The position numbers and the translations under genes are program-made. Positions 35,775 to 48,485 of a stretch of 64,000 bases of DNA are shown piece by piece; positions within the stretch are counted from its first letter, which is position 1, and each line of letters begins with the position of its first letter. This stretch comes from Microbacterium luticocti DSM 19459 (GTDB lineage: Bacteria > Actinomycetota > Actinomycetes > Actinomycetales > Microbacteriaceae), in contig NZ_AULS01000001.1 of NCBI RefSeq assembly GCF_000422405.1, forward strand, positions 434,001-498,000. The letters are read 5' to 3'. The notes beneath the pieces were generated by a model, which saw nothing but the letters and a program-made list of their open reading frames with translations, made no database searches and was not told the DNA's origin.

Positions 35775-36121
35775 GCGTGCGCCTCCTGCACCAGCGCGGC
35801 CAGCGTGGCCGGCGAGAAGCCCAGCGTCGCCGCCCGGGCCACCAGCGCACGCACGTCCTGCGCCAGATCGGTGAGCGGGCCCGCGGCATCCGTCACCACC
35901 ACGCCGCGCCCGCGCCGCATGTCGACCAGACCCTCGTCGCGCAGCTGCTGGTAGGCGCGCAGCACGGTGTGCACGTTGACGCCGAGGGATGCCGCGACCT
36001 CGCGGGCCGCGGGCAGCCGGTCACCCGGGCGGGCCCGGCCCGAGGCGATCTCGGCCCGCACCGACGCCGCCACCTGCGCGAACAGCGGCGCCCCGCTCGC
36101 GGGATCGATCCGGATCAGCAT
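35771..36121 (-). CDS. GntR-family repressor, YtrA type
   Basis: A 116-residue short GntR regulator, consisting of the winged helix (PLFAQVAASVRAEIASGRAR, GDRLPAAREVAASLGVNVHT and VLRAYQQLRDEGLVDMRRGR) and a short YtrA-type helical tail instead of a large effector domain. YtrA regulators control adjacent membrane-protein operons and themselves. Here it heads a coupled operon with the DUF1648 and CPBP genes. An inverted repeat TCTAG-N5-CTAGA overlaps its -10 and is a likely operator. The ATG lies six bases after TAGAGT. Confidence 0.92.
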   Translation of the reverse strand: MLIRIDPASGAPLFAQVAASVRAEIASGRARPGDRLPAAREVAASLGVNVHTVLRAYQQLRDEGLVDMRRGRGVVVTDAAGPLTDLAQDVRALVARAATLGFSPATLAALVQEAHA

Positions 36122-36127
36122 GCCAAG

Positions 36128-36133
36128 ACTCTA
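36128..36133 (-). promoter_or_regulatory. -10 hexamer TAGAGT of the GntR operon
   Basis: TAGAGT on the minus strand ends six bases before the GntR ATG, so the mRNA is probably leaderless. It overlaps the operator candidate at 36130-36144. Confidence 0.6.
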
Positions 36134-36144
36134 GCGCAACTAGA
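36130..36144. promoter_or_regulatory. Candidate GntR operator TCTAG-N5-CTAGA
   Basis: A perfect 5-bp inverted repeat with a 5-base spacer. Its left half shares four bases with the -10 hexamer of the GntR gene, so binding would block transcription. Autorepression is inferred from the YtrA-type regulator next to it. Confidence 0.6.
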
Positions 36145-36190
36145 ACAACGGCGGCCGGGCCGCGCCACCGCGCCGGCTGCGCGGCCGGCG

Positions 36191-37462
36191 TCAGCCCAGC
36201 GGCTTGAGGGTGAGCTCGGCCTGCCCGGCCGCCACCGTCGCGAACGCGGTGTAGCCGTCGGCGGTGGCCCTGGCGAGCAGTCCGGTGAGGTTCTTCGTCC
36301 GGGTCTCCAGCCGCACCCGCGCACCGCCGGCGACCAGCCGGGCCTTGTGGGCGACCAGTTCAGCCACCGGCACATCGCGGTCGTGCACCAGCACGATCGC
36401 TTCGGCCGCGGCATCCGGTGTCTGCGCGACCAGGTCGACGATGCGCTCGAAGCCGATCGAGAAGCCGACCGCGGGCACGTCCTGGCCGAGGAACCGCCCG
36501 ATCATGCCGTCGTAGCGGCCGCCGCCACCGAGCGAGTAGGTCACGCTCGGGTGCGCGAGCTCGAGGATCGTGCCGGTGTAGTAGCCCATACCGCGCACCA
36601 GGAACGGATCGAACACCAGCGGCACCTCGCCGCGGGCGGCCGCCACCGCCTCGCCGATGCCGGCCAGGTGCGCCACCACGTCGTCGGGCGCCTGTTCGGG
36701 CAGGGCCGCGCGAATCTGCGCTTCGCCGAACCCGACGCCGGCCTCGGCCTGCCTCCGGCGCAGGAACGCCTCGAACGCGTCCACCGCAGCCGCCGTCGCC
36801 CCGCGCTCGCGCAGCTCGGCGGCCACCCCGTCGGGGCCGATCTTGTCGAGTTTGTCGATCGTGATCAGCACGCCCGCCCGTTCGGCGTCGGCGAACCCGA
36901 AGCCCGCCAGCATCCAGTCCAGCAGCCGCCTGTCGTTGATGCGGATGCCGCCGCCGTGAAGGCCGAGCGCGTCGAGCGTGTCGAGCGTCGCGATCGCCAG
37001 CTCGGCCTCGGCGCGCGCGGATGCGTCGCCGATGATGTCGATGTCGCACTGCACGAACTGGCGATAGCGGCCCTTCTGCGGCCGCTCGGCGCGCCACACC
37101 GGCGCGATCTGGATCGACCGGAACACCGCCGGCAGTTCGGCGCGGTGACTGGCGTAGAACCGGGCCAGCGGCACGGTGAGGTCGTAGCGCAGTCCCAGAT
37201 CGGTCAGTCGCGCGGGATCGTCGGCGGCCTTGCGGATCGCGTCGGCGTCGAGCCCACGGCGCAGCACGTTGTACGCGAGCTTCTCGTTGTCGCCGCCGAT
37301 GCCGGCGTGCAGCCGGCCGTACTCCTCCATCACCGGCGTCTCGATCTCGTCGAAGCCGTGGGCGCGGTAGCGCTCGCGGATGACGGCGAGCACACGCTCG
37401 CGGCGGGCCTTGTCGGCGGGCAGGAAGTCGCGCATGCCGCGCGGCGGGTTCACGGAGGGCAC
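36191..37462 (-). CDS. hisS: Histidyl-tRNA synthetase
   Basis: Class II aminoacyl-tRNA synthetase. The 423-residue protein has the N-terminal NPPRGMRDFLP, motif 2 around FRSIQIAPVWRAERPQKGRY, the QFVQCDIDIIG segment, the HisA loop LVRGMGYYTGTILELAHP, motif 3 SLGGGGRYDGMIGRFLG followed by VGFSIGFERI, and the C-terminal anticodon-binding domain (EAIVLVHDRDVPVAELVAHK). The start is GTG. It begins five bases after the mazG stop, so nhaA, mazG and hisS look like one transcript. Confidence 0.96.
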   Translation of the reverse strand: MPSVNPPRGMRDFLPADKARRERVLAVIRERYRAHGFDEIETPVMEEYGRLHAGIGGDNEKLAYNVLRRGLDADAIRKAADDPARLTDLGLRYDLTVPLARFYASHRAELPAVFRSIQIAPVWRAERPQKGRYRQFVQCDIDIIGDASARAEAELAIATLDTLDALGLHGGGIRINDRRLLDWMLAGFGFADAERAGVLITIDKLDKIGPDGVAAELRERGATAAAVDAFEAFLRRRQAEAGVGFGEAQIRAALPEQAPDDVVAHLAGIGEAVAAARGEVPLVFDPFLVRGMGYYTGTILELAHPSVTYSLGGGGRYDGMIGRFLGQDVPAVGFSIGFERIVDLVAQTPDAAAEAIVLVHDRDVPVAELVAHKARLVAGGARVRLETRTKNLTGLLARATADGYTAFATVAAGQAELTLKPLG

Positions 37463-37467
37463 GACCG

Positions 37468-38487
37468 CTATTCTTCCAGGTCGCCGGCGGATGCCTCGGC
37501 CGCAGGCTCGGCGCCGGGCGACTCCCCCGCCCCGCCGGTGACGGATGCCTCGGGGTCGCGGGCGGCGACGGATGCCTCGACCTCCGGATCGGCGCTGGAT
37601 ACCCCGGCCGCCGCGTCGGCGCCGGGCGACTCCCCCGCTGCACCGGTGACGGATGCCTCGGCGTCACGCACTGCGTCGGTCAGCGCGCGCAACCGCTCGC
37701 GCAGCGCCCGCTCGGCGTCCCACCCGCGTTCGCGCGCGAGCGCGACCAGGGCCAGCAGCGCGTCGCCGAGCTCGACCTCGGTGGCCGGTTCGTCGACCGC
37801 GCCGATCCCAGAATCGGCATCGCGGTCGACAATCGCTGCATCGCGGCGATTCTCGGCCGGGATCGCGATTCTCGCTGTCTCGGGCAGCGCCGCCACGCGC
37901 GCGAGCAGCTTCTGTGCGAGTGCGAGCGACGGCATCCGCTCGCTCACGCCGTCCAGTACCGAGCGGCGCTCGTGCTTCTCGGCGGCCTTGGCCGCGTTCC
38001 ACAACACCAGCACCTCGTCGGGGGTGCGGGCGACGGCGTCGCCGAACACGTGCGGATGGCGACGCACCATCTTGCCGGCCAGGCCCGCGGCCACATCGTC
38101 GATGTCGAACGGGTCGTCCGGGTCGCGGGCCGCGATCTCGGCATGGAACAGCACCTGCCACAGCAGGTCGCCGAGCTCTTCGCGCAGCTCGGCCCTCGTA
38201 CCGGTCTCGACCGCGTCGATGAGCTCGGCGCTCTCTTCGATCAGATACGGCACCAGGTCGCGGTGGGTGATCTGCGCCGTCCACACGCAGCGCTCGCGCA
38301 CCGCGCGCATCACCTGGGCGGCCTCGCGCAGCCGGTCGCCTCGTGCACCGGATGCCTCGGGCCCGGTCGCTCCGGATGCCTCCGGCCGGAGCCCGCCGGA
38401 TGCCTCAGGCCCGAGCGCGCCGGATGCCTCCCGCCCGGACCCACCGGATGCCTCCGGCCCGCGCCCGGATGCCTTCGGCCCGATCAT
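37468..38487 (-). CDS. mazG: MazG nucleoside triphosphate pyrophosphohydrolase with repeat extensions
   Basis: MazG hydrolyses aberrant NTPs or dNTPs to NMP and PPi. The 339-residue protein has the core from about 50 to 150: LREAAQVMRAVRERCVWTAQ, PYLIEESAELIDAVE and EELGDLLWQVLFHAEIA, with the Mg2+-binding Glu and Asp residues, then RRHPHVFGD and LVLWNAAKAAEK. Residues 1-46 are six EASG-type units (GPEASGG and variants). The C-terminal 65 residues contain a duplicated EASVTG-GAGESPGA block. The ATG overlaps the nhaA stop (ATGA), which fixes the start and keeps the repeat region in frame. Confidence 0.9.
   Translation of the reverse strand: MIGPKASGRGPEASGGSGREASGALGPEASGGLRPEASGATGPEASGARGDRLREAAQVMRAVRERCVWTAQITHRDLVPYLIEESAELIDAVETGTRAELREELGDLLWQVLFHAEIAARDPDDPFDIDDVAAGLAGKMVRRHPHVFGDAVARTPDEVLVLWNAAKAAEKHERRSVLDGVSERMPSLALAQKLLARVAALPETARIAIPAENRRDAAIVDRDADSGIGAVDEPATEVELGDALLALVALARERGWDAERALRERLRALTDAVRDAEASVTGAAGESPGADAAAGVSSADPEVEASVAARDPEASVTGGAGESPGAEPAAEASAGDLEE
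37509..37668 (-). repeat. Imperfect direct repeat in the mazG 3' end
   Basis: Segments at about 37509-37560 and 37617-37668 share about 50 bases, including GCGCCGGGCGACTCCCCCGC and GCCGGTGACGGATGCCTCGG-like stretches. They encode the duplicated EASVTG-GESPGA block of MazG. Confidence 0.75.
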
Positions 38488-39626
38488 GCCGCAGCCCTCC
38501 GGTGGTGGCGCGCCCGCCACGACACCACCACCGCCGCGAGCACGAGCGAGATCACCGATCCGCCCAGCACGCCCAGCACGGCCTCGTCGCCCACGAGCGG
38601 CGTCGCCGCGAACGCGAGGTTCGCCAGCAACAGCGACACCGTGAACCCGATTCCGCCCAGTGCTCCGGCGGCGACCAGGTCGCCCATGGCCAGACGCGAC
38701 GCGGCCGGCACGCGCAGCGCGCGCTGCGCGATCCAGCCTGCACCGGCGATCCCCACGATCTTGCCCACCGGCAGCGCGATGAGGATGCCCCAGAACGCCG
38801 CTGACAGGCCGCCGCCCACGGACGGGATCGCCACGAGCGCGGCCGAGAGCGCGAACACCGGCAGGATCAGCCCGTTCACCCACGGCTCGAGCGCGTGCCG
38901 GGCGCGCAGGCCGGGCCGCTGCGCGATCGCCAGGCCCAGCATCACGCCCGCGATCGTGGCGTGCACGCCCGAGGCCAGCACCGCCGCCCACGCGGCCACC
39001 GCCACCACCACCATGACCACAGCGATCGTGCGGCTGCCGCGTCCGCCCAGCATGCGGCTGAGCACGCCGAAGACCGCGACCAGCACCACACCGACGACGA
39101 GCATCCCGAACTGGACGTCGTGGGCGAACAGCACGGCGATGAAGACGATGCCGATGATGTCGTCGAGGATCGCCAGAGCGAGCAGGAACACCCGCAGACC
39201 GGACGGGAGCCCCTTGCCGAACACCGCCAGCACACCCAGCGCGAACGCGATGTCGGTCGCGGTGGGCACCGGCCAACCCGCCGCCGCGTCACCGGGTACC
39301 GCGACCACCAGGTACAGCGCGATGGGCACGATCACGCCGCCGGCCGCCGCGATCGCCGGCAGCACGGCGCGGCGGGCGCTGCGCAGCTCACCGGCGGTCA
39401 GCTCGAACTGCAGCTCCACCGCCACCACGAAGAAGAACACCGCGAGCAGTCCGTCGGCGATCCACTCGCCGACGTCGAGCCAGAACGGGGTGCCCGGGAT
39501 GCCCAGGTGGACGTGCTGCACCGCGAACGCCGCGTCGGCGGCGGGAGTGTTGGCCAGCAACAGACCGCACGCGGCCGCCGCCAGCAACAGGACAGCCGGA
39601 AAACGCGCAGAGCGCAGCAGGGTCAT
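38484..39626 (-). CDS. nhaA: Na+/H+ antiporter NhaA
   Basis: Electrogenic sodium/proton antiporter of the cytoplasmic membrane. The 380-residue protein has the Asp pair in LLALAILDDIIGIVFIAV, the NhaA segments VFFFVVAVELQFELTAGELR and PTATDIAFALGVLAVFG, and the C-terminal LVAAGALGGIGFTVSLLLAN. About 11 helices are apparent. The chosen ATG 39626 gives the normal short N-terminus; the frame is open for 24 more codons without support. Its stop overlaps the mazG ATG. Confidence 0.95.
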   Translation of the reverse strand: MTLLRSARFPAVLLLAAAACGLLLANTPAADAAFAVQHVHLGIPGTPFWLDVGEWIADGLLAVFFFVVAVELQFELTAGELRSARRAVLPAIAAAGGVIVPIALYLVVAVPGDAAAGWPVPTATDIAFALGVLAVFGKGLPSGLRVFLLALAILDDIIGIVFIAVLFAHDVQFGMLVVGVVLVAVFGVLSRMLGGRGSRTIAVVMVVVAVAAWAAVLASGVHATIAGVMLGLAIAQRPGLRARHALEPWVNGLILPVFALSAALVAIPSVGGGLSAAFWGILIALPVGKIVGIAGAGWIAQRALRVPAASRLAMGDLVAAGALGGIGFTVSLLLANLAFAATPLVGDEAVLGVLGGSVISLVLAAVVVSWRARHHRRAAA

Positions 39627-39759
39627 GGCACCTCCGATGATCGACGCGTCGGAACTCCGACGCGCGCCGACCAGACTTCCCGGCACACCACGCCCCATCG
39701 TATCGGGCGAGCCCGGACGCCGGCCGGTAACGCGGCACGAACGCGACGCCCGGCGCCGC

Positions 39760-39765
39760 TAGCGT
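39760..39765 (+). promoter_or_regulatory. -10 hexamer TAGCGT of ppc
   Basis: TAGCGT ends six bases before ATG 39772, the same hexamer and spacing as for uppS. Confidence 0.6.
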
Positions 39766-39771
39766 AAATGG

Positions 39772-42441
<2,670 letters not shown>

Positions 42442-42444
42442 GGG

Positions 42445-43044
42445 TCAGTCCACCCGCCGGTCGTCGGCGTGGCGGGCGAGGCTGCGGCCGTACCGTTCGG
42501 TCAGCTGCACCATGAGGTCGGGGGTCTCGCGGTCCAGTCCGAACACGTAGCCGGGAAAGTCGAGTTCCTGCTGTTCGGCCCAGATGCGCTCGTGCTCGCC
42601 GGCGGGCAGGATCTGCGCCGGGTCGCCCACGGCCACCCAGCCGATCGGCACCACGGTGCGCTCGGGCAGGTGGGTGCGCAGGTGCACGACGGCGTTGATG
42701 CGCACCTCGCATCCGTCGTCGATGTGTGCGCCGTTGAAGACGCGGATGCCGGTGGCCAGGAACACCTCGTCGCCGATGACCGCGCCCGAGATGCTCGCCA
42801 TCGGACCCACCAGCGTGTGGTCGCCGATGTGCACCGGGTTGGTGGCACTGGCACGGATCAGCGCGTTCTCCATCACGATGACGCTCGCGCCCAGGGTGAT
42901 CGGCCCGCCCTCGGAGGTGATCACGGCGCCGTGCAGCACCTGGCAGTCCGGTCCGATGGTGACGTCGCCGCTGACCACCGCGGTTGGGGCGATGACCGCG
43001 GACGGGTCGATCCGGGGTGCGGCCTGGAGGTGTTCGAACAGCAT
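42445..43044 (-). CDS. Left-handed beta-helix protein, gamma-carbonic-anhydrase-like
   Basis: A 199-residue hexapeptide-repeat protein of the gamma-carbonic-anhydrase/PaaY group: IDPSAVIAPTAVVSGDVTIG, then GPDCQVLHGAVITSEGGPIT, IRASATNPVHIGDHTLVGPM and SGAVIGDEVFLATGIRV. In active gamma enzymes the third coil reads like GHGAVIHGC; here the aligned stretch is GPMASISGA, so two of the three zinc His residues appear to be missing. Carbonic anhydrase activity is therefore doubtful. The ATG has GGGAGCG upstream. It ends three bases from the convergent ppc stop. Confidence 0.85.
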   Translation of the reverse strand: MLFEHLQAAPRIDPSAVIAPTAVVSGDVTIGPDCQVLHGAVITSEGGPITLGASVIVMENALIRASATNPVHIGDHTLVGPMASISGAVIGDEVFLATGIRVFNGAHIDDGCEVRINAVVHLRTHLPERTVVPIGWVAVGDPAQILPAGEHERIWAEQQELDFPGYVFGLDRETPDLMVQLTERYGRSLARHADDRRVD

Positions 43045-43107
43045 GTGCGCTCCCTGTGTCGCGGTGGTTTGTTACGACGGTCCGCCTGAGCGCCAGCGTA
43101 GCGCCGG

Positions 43108-44529
<1,422 letters not shown>

Positions 44530-44565
44530 CGCGCTCGGCTCACGCCGCGCCCGCTCGCGCCGCGC

Positions 44566-44581
44566 CGGGCGAAAGCGCCCG
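44566..44581 (+). terminator. Short hairpin after gdhA
   Basis: CGGGCG and CGCCCG form a 6-bp stem with an AAAG loop, 37 bases after the gdhA stop and just before the stop of the convergent DUF1918 gene. Confidence 0.5.
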
Positions 44582-44600
44582 CCGTCGGTGCGTTCGCGCC

Positions 44601-44786
44601 TCAGTCGGCGTGCGTGATCTCGCAGTCCGTGCCGGGCGCCAAGACCGCCTCGTGCCCGTCGTCGAACCGCACCACCAGCAACGGCGCGTCACCGGTGCCC
44701 CGGATCTCGATCACCTCACCGATCCGCTCGGCCGCATCAACGGTGCGGCCGTGGATGCGCACACGATCCCCTACCGCGGTACTCAT
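44601..44786 (-). CDS. DUF1918 small protein
   Basis: A 61-residue protein of the actinobacterial DUF1918 family: AVGDRVRIHGRTVDAAERIG, GEVIEIRGTGDAPLLVVRFD and the end GHEAVLAPGTDCEI, a small SH3-like barrel. Function unknown. The ATG 44786 has GGAGG nine bases upstream; a longer frame upstream lacks support. It follows mfd by 35 bases and may be transcribed with it. Confidence 0.88.
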   Translation of the reverse strand: MSTAVGDRVRIHGRTVDAAERIGEVIEIRGTGDAPLLVVRFDDGHEAVLAPGTDCEITHAD

Positions 44787-44821
44787 CGTCGAAACACCTC
44801 CGTCTTTACGATACGACGGCG

Positions 44822-47800
44822 TCACGCTGCGGGCGAGGGGGTGTGTGCCGGCAGCGGGAACAGCTGGTCGAGCAGCTGTCGCACCCACGCGATGAGCTCG
44901 GCATCGCCGGCGCGGTCGCCGTCGGAGGTCGGCAGCGGCACCACCATCGCCTCGCCGCCGGCGACGAGCTTCGCCTTCGGGTGCAGCCGTTGCAGCCGCA
45001 CCCGCATCGAGTCGGGCAGGTTCGCCGGCGCGACCCGCAGGTTCGGACCCATCGCCACCACATCCGACAGCCCGGCCTGCGCGGCGCGCCGCCGCAGCCG
45101 GGCCATCGCGACCAGGCCCTCGACCTCGGCCGGCAGCTCACCGTACCGGTCGCGCAGCTCGTCGACCACGAGGTCGATCGCCTCGTCGGTGGCAGTGGCG
45201 GATGCCGCGGCCGAGAGCTTCTGGTAGGCCTCGAGCCGCAGCCGTTCGCTGTCGATGTACGACTCGGGGATGCGCGCCTGCACCGGCAGTTCGAGCCGCA
45301 GCTCGGCGGGCCCCTCGGTCTGCTCCCCGCGGAACGACGACACCGCCTCGCCGATCATGCGCAGGTACAGGTCGAACCCGACCCCGGCGATGTGCCCGGC
45401 CTGCTCCGCGCCCAGCAGGTTGCCCGCCCCGCGCAGTTCGAGGTCCTTCAGCGCCACCTGCATGCCCGAGCCCAGGTCGTTGTTCACGGCGATGGTCTCG
45501 AGCCGGTCGGCCGCCGTCTCGCTCAACGGCTTGTTCTCGTCGTACAGGAAGTACGCGTACGCCCGTTCCCGGCCCCGGCCGACGCGGCCGCGCAGCTGGT
45601 GCAGCTGGCTGAGCCCGTACTTGTCGGCCCGGTCGATGACGATCGTGTTCGCGTTCGAGATGTCCAGGCCGGTCTCGACGATGGTGGTGCACACCAGCAC
45701 GTCGGCGCGGCGCTCCCAGAAGTCGTCGACGACCTGCTCGAGCTGGTGCTCCCCCATCTGGCCGTGCGCCACGGCGATGCGCGCCTCGGGCACCAGCTCG
45801 GCCAGGTGTGCGGCCACCCGCTGGATCGACTGCACCCGGTTGTGCACGTAGAACACCTGGCCCTCGCGCAGCAGTTCGCGCCGGATCGCCGCGGCGATCT
45901 GCTTGTCGTTGCGGGGGCCGACGTACGAGAGGATCGGATGCCGGTCTTCGGGCGGGGTCTGCAGCGTCGACATCTCACGGATGCCGGTGACCGCCATCTC
46001 GAGGGTGCGCGGGATGGGGGTGGCGCTCATCGCGAGGATGTCGACACCGACCTTGAGCTTTTTCAGGGCGTCCTTGTGCTCGACGCCGAACCGCTGCTCC
46101 TCGTCGATGACCAGCAGTCCGAGGTCGCGGAAGACCACCTTCTCGGTGAGGATGCGGTGCGTGCCGATCACCATGTCGACGGTGCCGTCGGCAAGGCCCG
46201 CCAGTGTGTCCCGTGCCTGCTTGTCGGTCTGGAACCGTGACAGTGGGCGCACCTGCACGGGGAACCCCGCGAACCGTTCGGTGAACGTCTCCAGGTGCTG
46301 CTTGACCAGCAGCGTGGTGGGCACGAGCATGGCGACCTGCTTGCCGTCCTGGATCGCCTTGAACGCGGCCCGCACCGCCACCTCGGTCTTGCCGAACCCG
46401 ACGTCGCCCGACAGCAGCCGGTCCATGGGGACGGGCTTTTCCATGTCGGCCTTGATCTCGTCGATCGTCTGCAGCTGGTCGGGCGTCTCGGCGAACGGGA
46501 ACGCCTCCTCCAGCTCGCGCTGCCATGGCGTGTCGGGCCCGAACGCGTGCCCTTTGGACGCCATCCGCGCCGAGTAGAGCTTGACGAGCTCGACGGCGAT
46601 GTCGCGCACCGCCTTGCGGGCGCGCCCCTTGGCCTGCGCCCAATCGCTGCCGCCCATCTTCGACAGGGCGGGCGCCTCGCCCCCGACATAGCGCGACAGC
46701 AGGTCGAGCTGATCGGTGGGCACGTACAGCTTGTCGCCGGGGTAGCCGCGCTTGCTGGGCGCGTACTCCAACACCAGATACTCGCGGGTGCTCTTGACCG
46801 GGTTGCGTCCGCCGCTGGACACCTCGCGCTGGGTGAGCTCCACGAACCGGCCGATGCCGTGGGTGGCGTGCACGACGTAGTCGCCCGCCTTCAACTGCAA
46901 CGGGTCGACGACGCCACGCCGGCGTGAGGCGAGCTTGCGCACCCCGCGGGTGTCGGTGCCGACGGTGCGGCCGTAGAACTCCGACTCGGTGAGCACCGCC
47001 AACCGCGCCGGCTCGCACACGAACCCGCGTTCCAGGCTCGCGACCACCACGTGCGCGACCTGCGGCTCGGGGGCCTCGAGCACCTCGTCGACGCGGCGGG
47101 CGGCGAACCCCCGCTCGGCGAGCACGTCACGCGCACGATCGGCCAGTCCCGCCCCCGACGTCGCCACGATCACCCGGTAGCCCTGGGCGAGCAGCTCGCC
47201 CACGTGTGCGCTGGCGCCGTCGATGTTGCCCTGGAACGAGGGCACCGGCCGGCCGGGCACACGCACCGCGCCGTCCGCCGCGGTCAGCCCCTCGTCGGCG
47301 GCGTCGGCGGCACCGGAGTCGAACGCGCTGAGTGTCCACCACACGCCACTGCGCGCGGCGGCGGCCTCGTGCAGGTCGCGCAGCGTGACGAAGTCACCCG
47401 AGCCGAGGTCGACGGGCACCTGTCCCCCGGCGGTCGCGGCGCTCCAGGCCGCCTCGAGGAACTCGCGGTTGGTCTCGGCGAGGGTGAGCGCCCGGGTGAC
47501 CGCGCGCTCGGGGTCGACGACGGCGACCGCGGTTCCGTGCGGCAGGTAGTCCACGAGCGTGACCAGTTCGTCCACGAGCGCGGGAGTGAGTGACTCCATG
47601 CCCTCGGCGGGGATGCCCTCGGCCATCTTCTCGAGCATGCCCCGCAGTGCCGGTGACCGTTCGGCGAGCTCGCGGGCGCGGTCTCGCACCGCCTCGGTGA
47701 GCAGCAGTTCGCGGCTGGGAAGCAGCCGCACCTCGCGCACGTCGCCGGGCAGGCTACGCTGGTCGGCGACCGAGAACGCCCGAATCTGGTCGACCTCGTC

Positions 47801-48427
47801 GCCGAAGAACTCGACGCGGAACGGGTGGTCGGCGGTCGGCGGGAACACATCGAGGATGCCGCCGCGGACGGCGAACTCGCCGCGCCGCGACACCATGTCG
47901 ACCCGGTGGTAGGCGCGCTCCACGAGCATCGCGGCGATCTCGCGCAGCTCGTGGGTGCGCGCCCCGGCGCGCAGCACCAGCGGCTCGGCCTCGTCGAGCC
48001 CGGCCGCCAGCGGCTGCAGTGCGGCGCGCACCGAGGCGGTGACCACGAGCGGTGCGCGCAGGTCCGGATCGGACTGCGCCCACTCCCGCGCCCGACGCAG
48101 CACCTCCAGGCGCCGCCCGACGGTCTCGGCGCTGGGGCTCAGCCGCTCATGCGGCAGGGTCTCCCACGCGGGAAAGTGCAGCACGGCGGCGCCCGGCATC
48201 AACGCCTGCAACGCCGGGCCGATGGCATCCGCCCGCCGCCCCGTGGGCGTGATCACCAGCAGCGCCGGCGGTCGACCGGCCTCGCGGCGGCGTTCGACGA
48301 GCGCGGCGAGCACGGGCGCGTCGAGTCCTTCGACCAGAGACAGGTCGGTGTCCACGGATGCCGCAGCCAGCGCGTCCCGCACGGTTTCGGCCTGCGCGAG
48401 GGCGCGCGCGATCCCGGGAACTGTCAC
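44822..48427 (-). CDS. mfd: Transcription-repair coupling factor
   Basis: Mfd removes stalled RNA polymerase and recruits UvrA. The 1201-residue protein has the UvrB-homology region (LLVITPTGRRADAIGPALQA, then YHRVDMVSRRGEFAVRGGIL), the polymerase-interaction Tudor-like module GDYVVHATHGIGRFVELTQR with YVPTDQLDLLSRYVG, then the RecG-like translocase with Walker A RLLSGDVGFGKTEVAVRAA, the DEEQ box LVIDEEQRFGV, RVGRGRERAYAYFLYDE, and the C-terminal regulatory domain. The GTG lies six bases after TAGACT, so the mRNA is probably leaderless. Confidence 0.97.
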   Translation of the reverse strand: MTVPGIARALAQAETVRDALAAASVDTDLSLVEGLDAPVLAALVERRREAGRPPALLVITPTGRRADAIGPALQALMPGAAVLHFPAWETLPHERLSPSAETVGRRLEVLRRAREWAQSDPDLRAPLVVTASVRAALQPLAAGLDEAEPLVLRAGARTHELREIAAMLVERAYHRVDMVSRRGEFAVRGGILDVFPPTADHPFRVEFFGDEVDQIRAFSVADQRSLPGDVREVRLLPSRELLLTEAVRDRARELAERSPALRGMLEKMAEGIPAEGMESLTPALVDELVTLVDYLPHGTAVAVVDPERAVTRALTLAETNREFLEAAWSAATAGGQVPVDLGSGDFVTLRDLHEAAAARSGVWWTLSAFDSGAADAADEGLTAADGAVRVPGRPVPSFQGNIDGASAHVGELLAQGYRVIVATSGAGLADRARDVLAERGFAARRVDEVLEAPEPQVAHVVVASLERGFVCEPARLAVLTESEFYGRTVGTDTRGVRKLASRRRGVVDPLQLKAGDYVVHATHGIGRFVELTQREVSSGGRNPVKSTREYLVLEYAPSKRGYPGDKLYVPTDQLDLLSRYVGGEAPALSKMGGSDWAQAKGRARKAVRDIAVELVKLYSARMASKGHAFGPDTPWQRELEEAFPFAETPDQLQTIDEIKADMEKPVPMDRLLSGDVGFGKTEVAVRAAFKAIQDGKQVAMLVPTTLLVKQHLETFTERFAGFPVQVRPLSRFQTDKQARDTLAGLADGTVDMVIGTHRILTEKVVFRDLGLLVIDEEQRFGVEHKDALKKLKVGVDILAMSATPIPRTLEMAVTGIREMSTLQTPPEDRHPILSYVGPRNDKQIAAAIRRELLREGQVFYVHNRVQSIQRVAAHLAELVPEARIAVAHGQMGEHQLEQVVDDFWERRADVLVCTTIVETGLDISNANTIVIDRADKYGLSQLHQLRGRVGRGRERAYAYFLYDENKPLSETAADRLETIAVNNDLGSGMQVALKDLELRGAGNLLGAEQAGHIAGVGFDLYLRMIGEAVSSFRGEQTEGPAELRLELPVQARIPESYIDSERLRLEAYQKLSAAASATATDEAIDLVVDELRDRYGELPAEVEGLVAMARLRRRAAQAGLSDVVAMGPNLRVAPANLPDSMRVRLQRLHPKAKLVAGGEAMVVPLPTSDGDRAGDAELIAWVRQLLDQLFPLPAHTPSPAA

Positions 48428-48433
48428 TCCAGG

Positions 48434-48439
48434 AGTCTA
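48434..48439 (-). promoter_or_regulatory. -10 hexamer TAGACT of mfd
   Basis: TAGACT on the minus strand ends six bases before GTG 48427, identical to the AI-2E-type gene promoter. Confidence 0.6.
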
Positions 48440-48485
48440 CGCGGCGGCGCGGACACGCCTGCCGCGCCGGCGCCCGGGCGCACCG

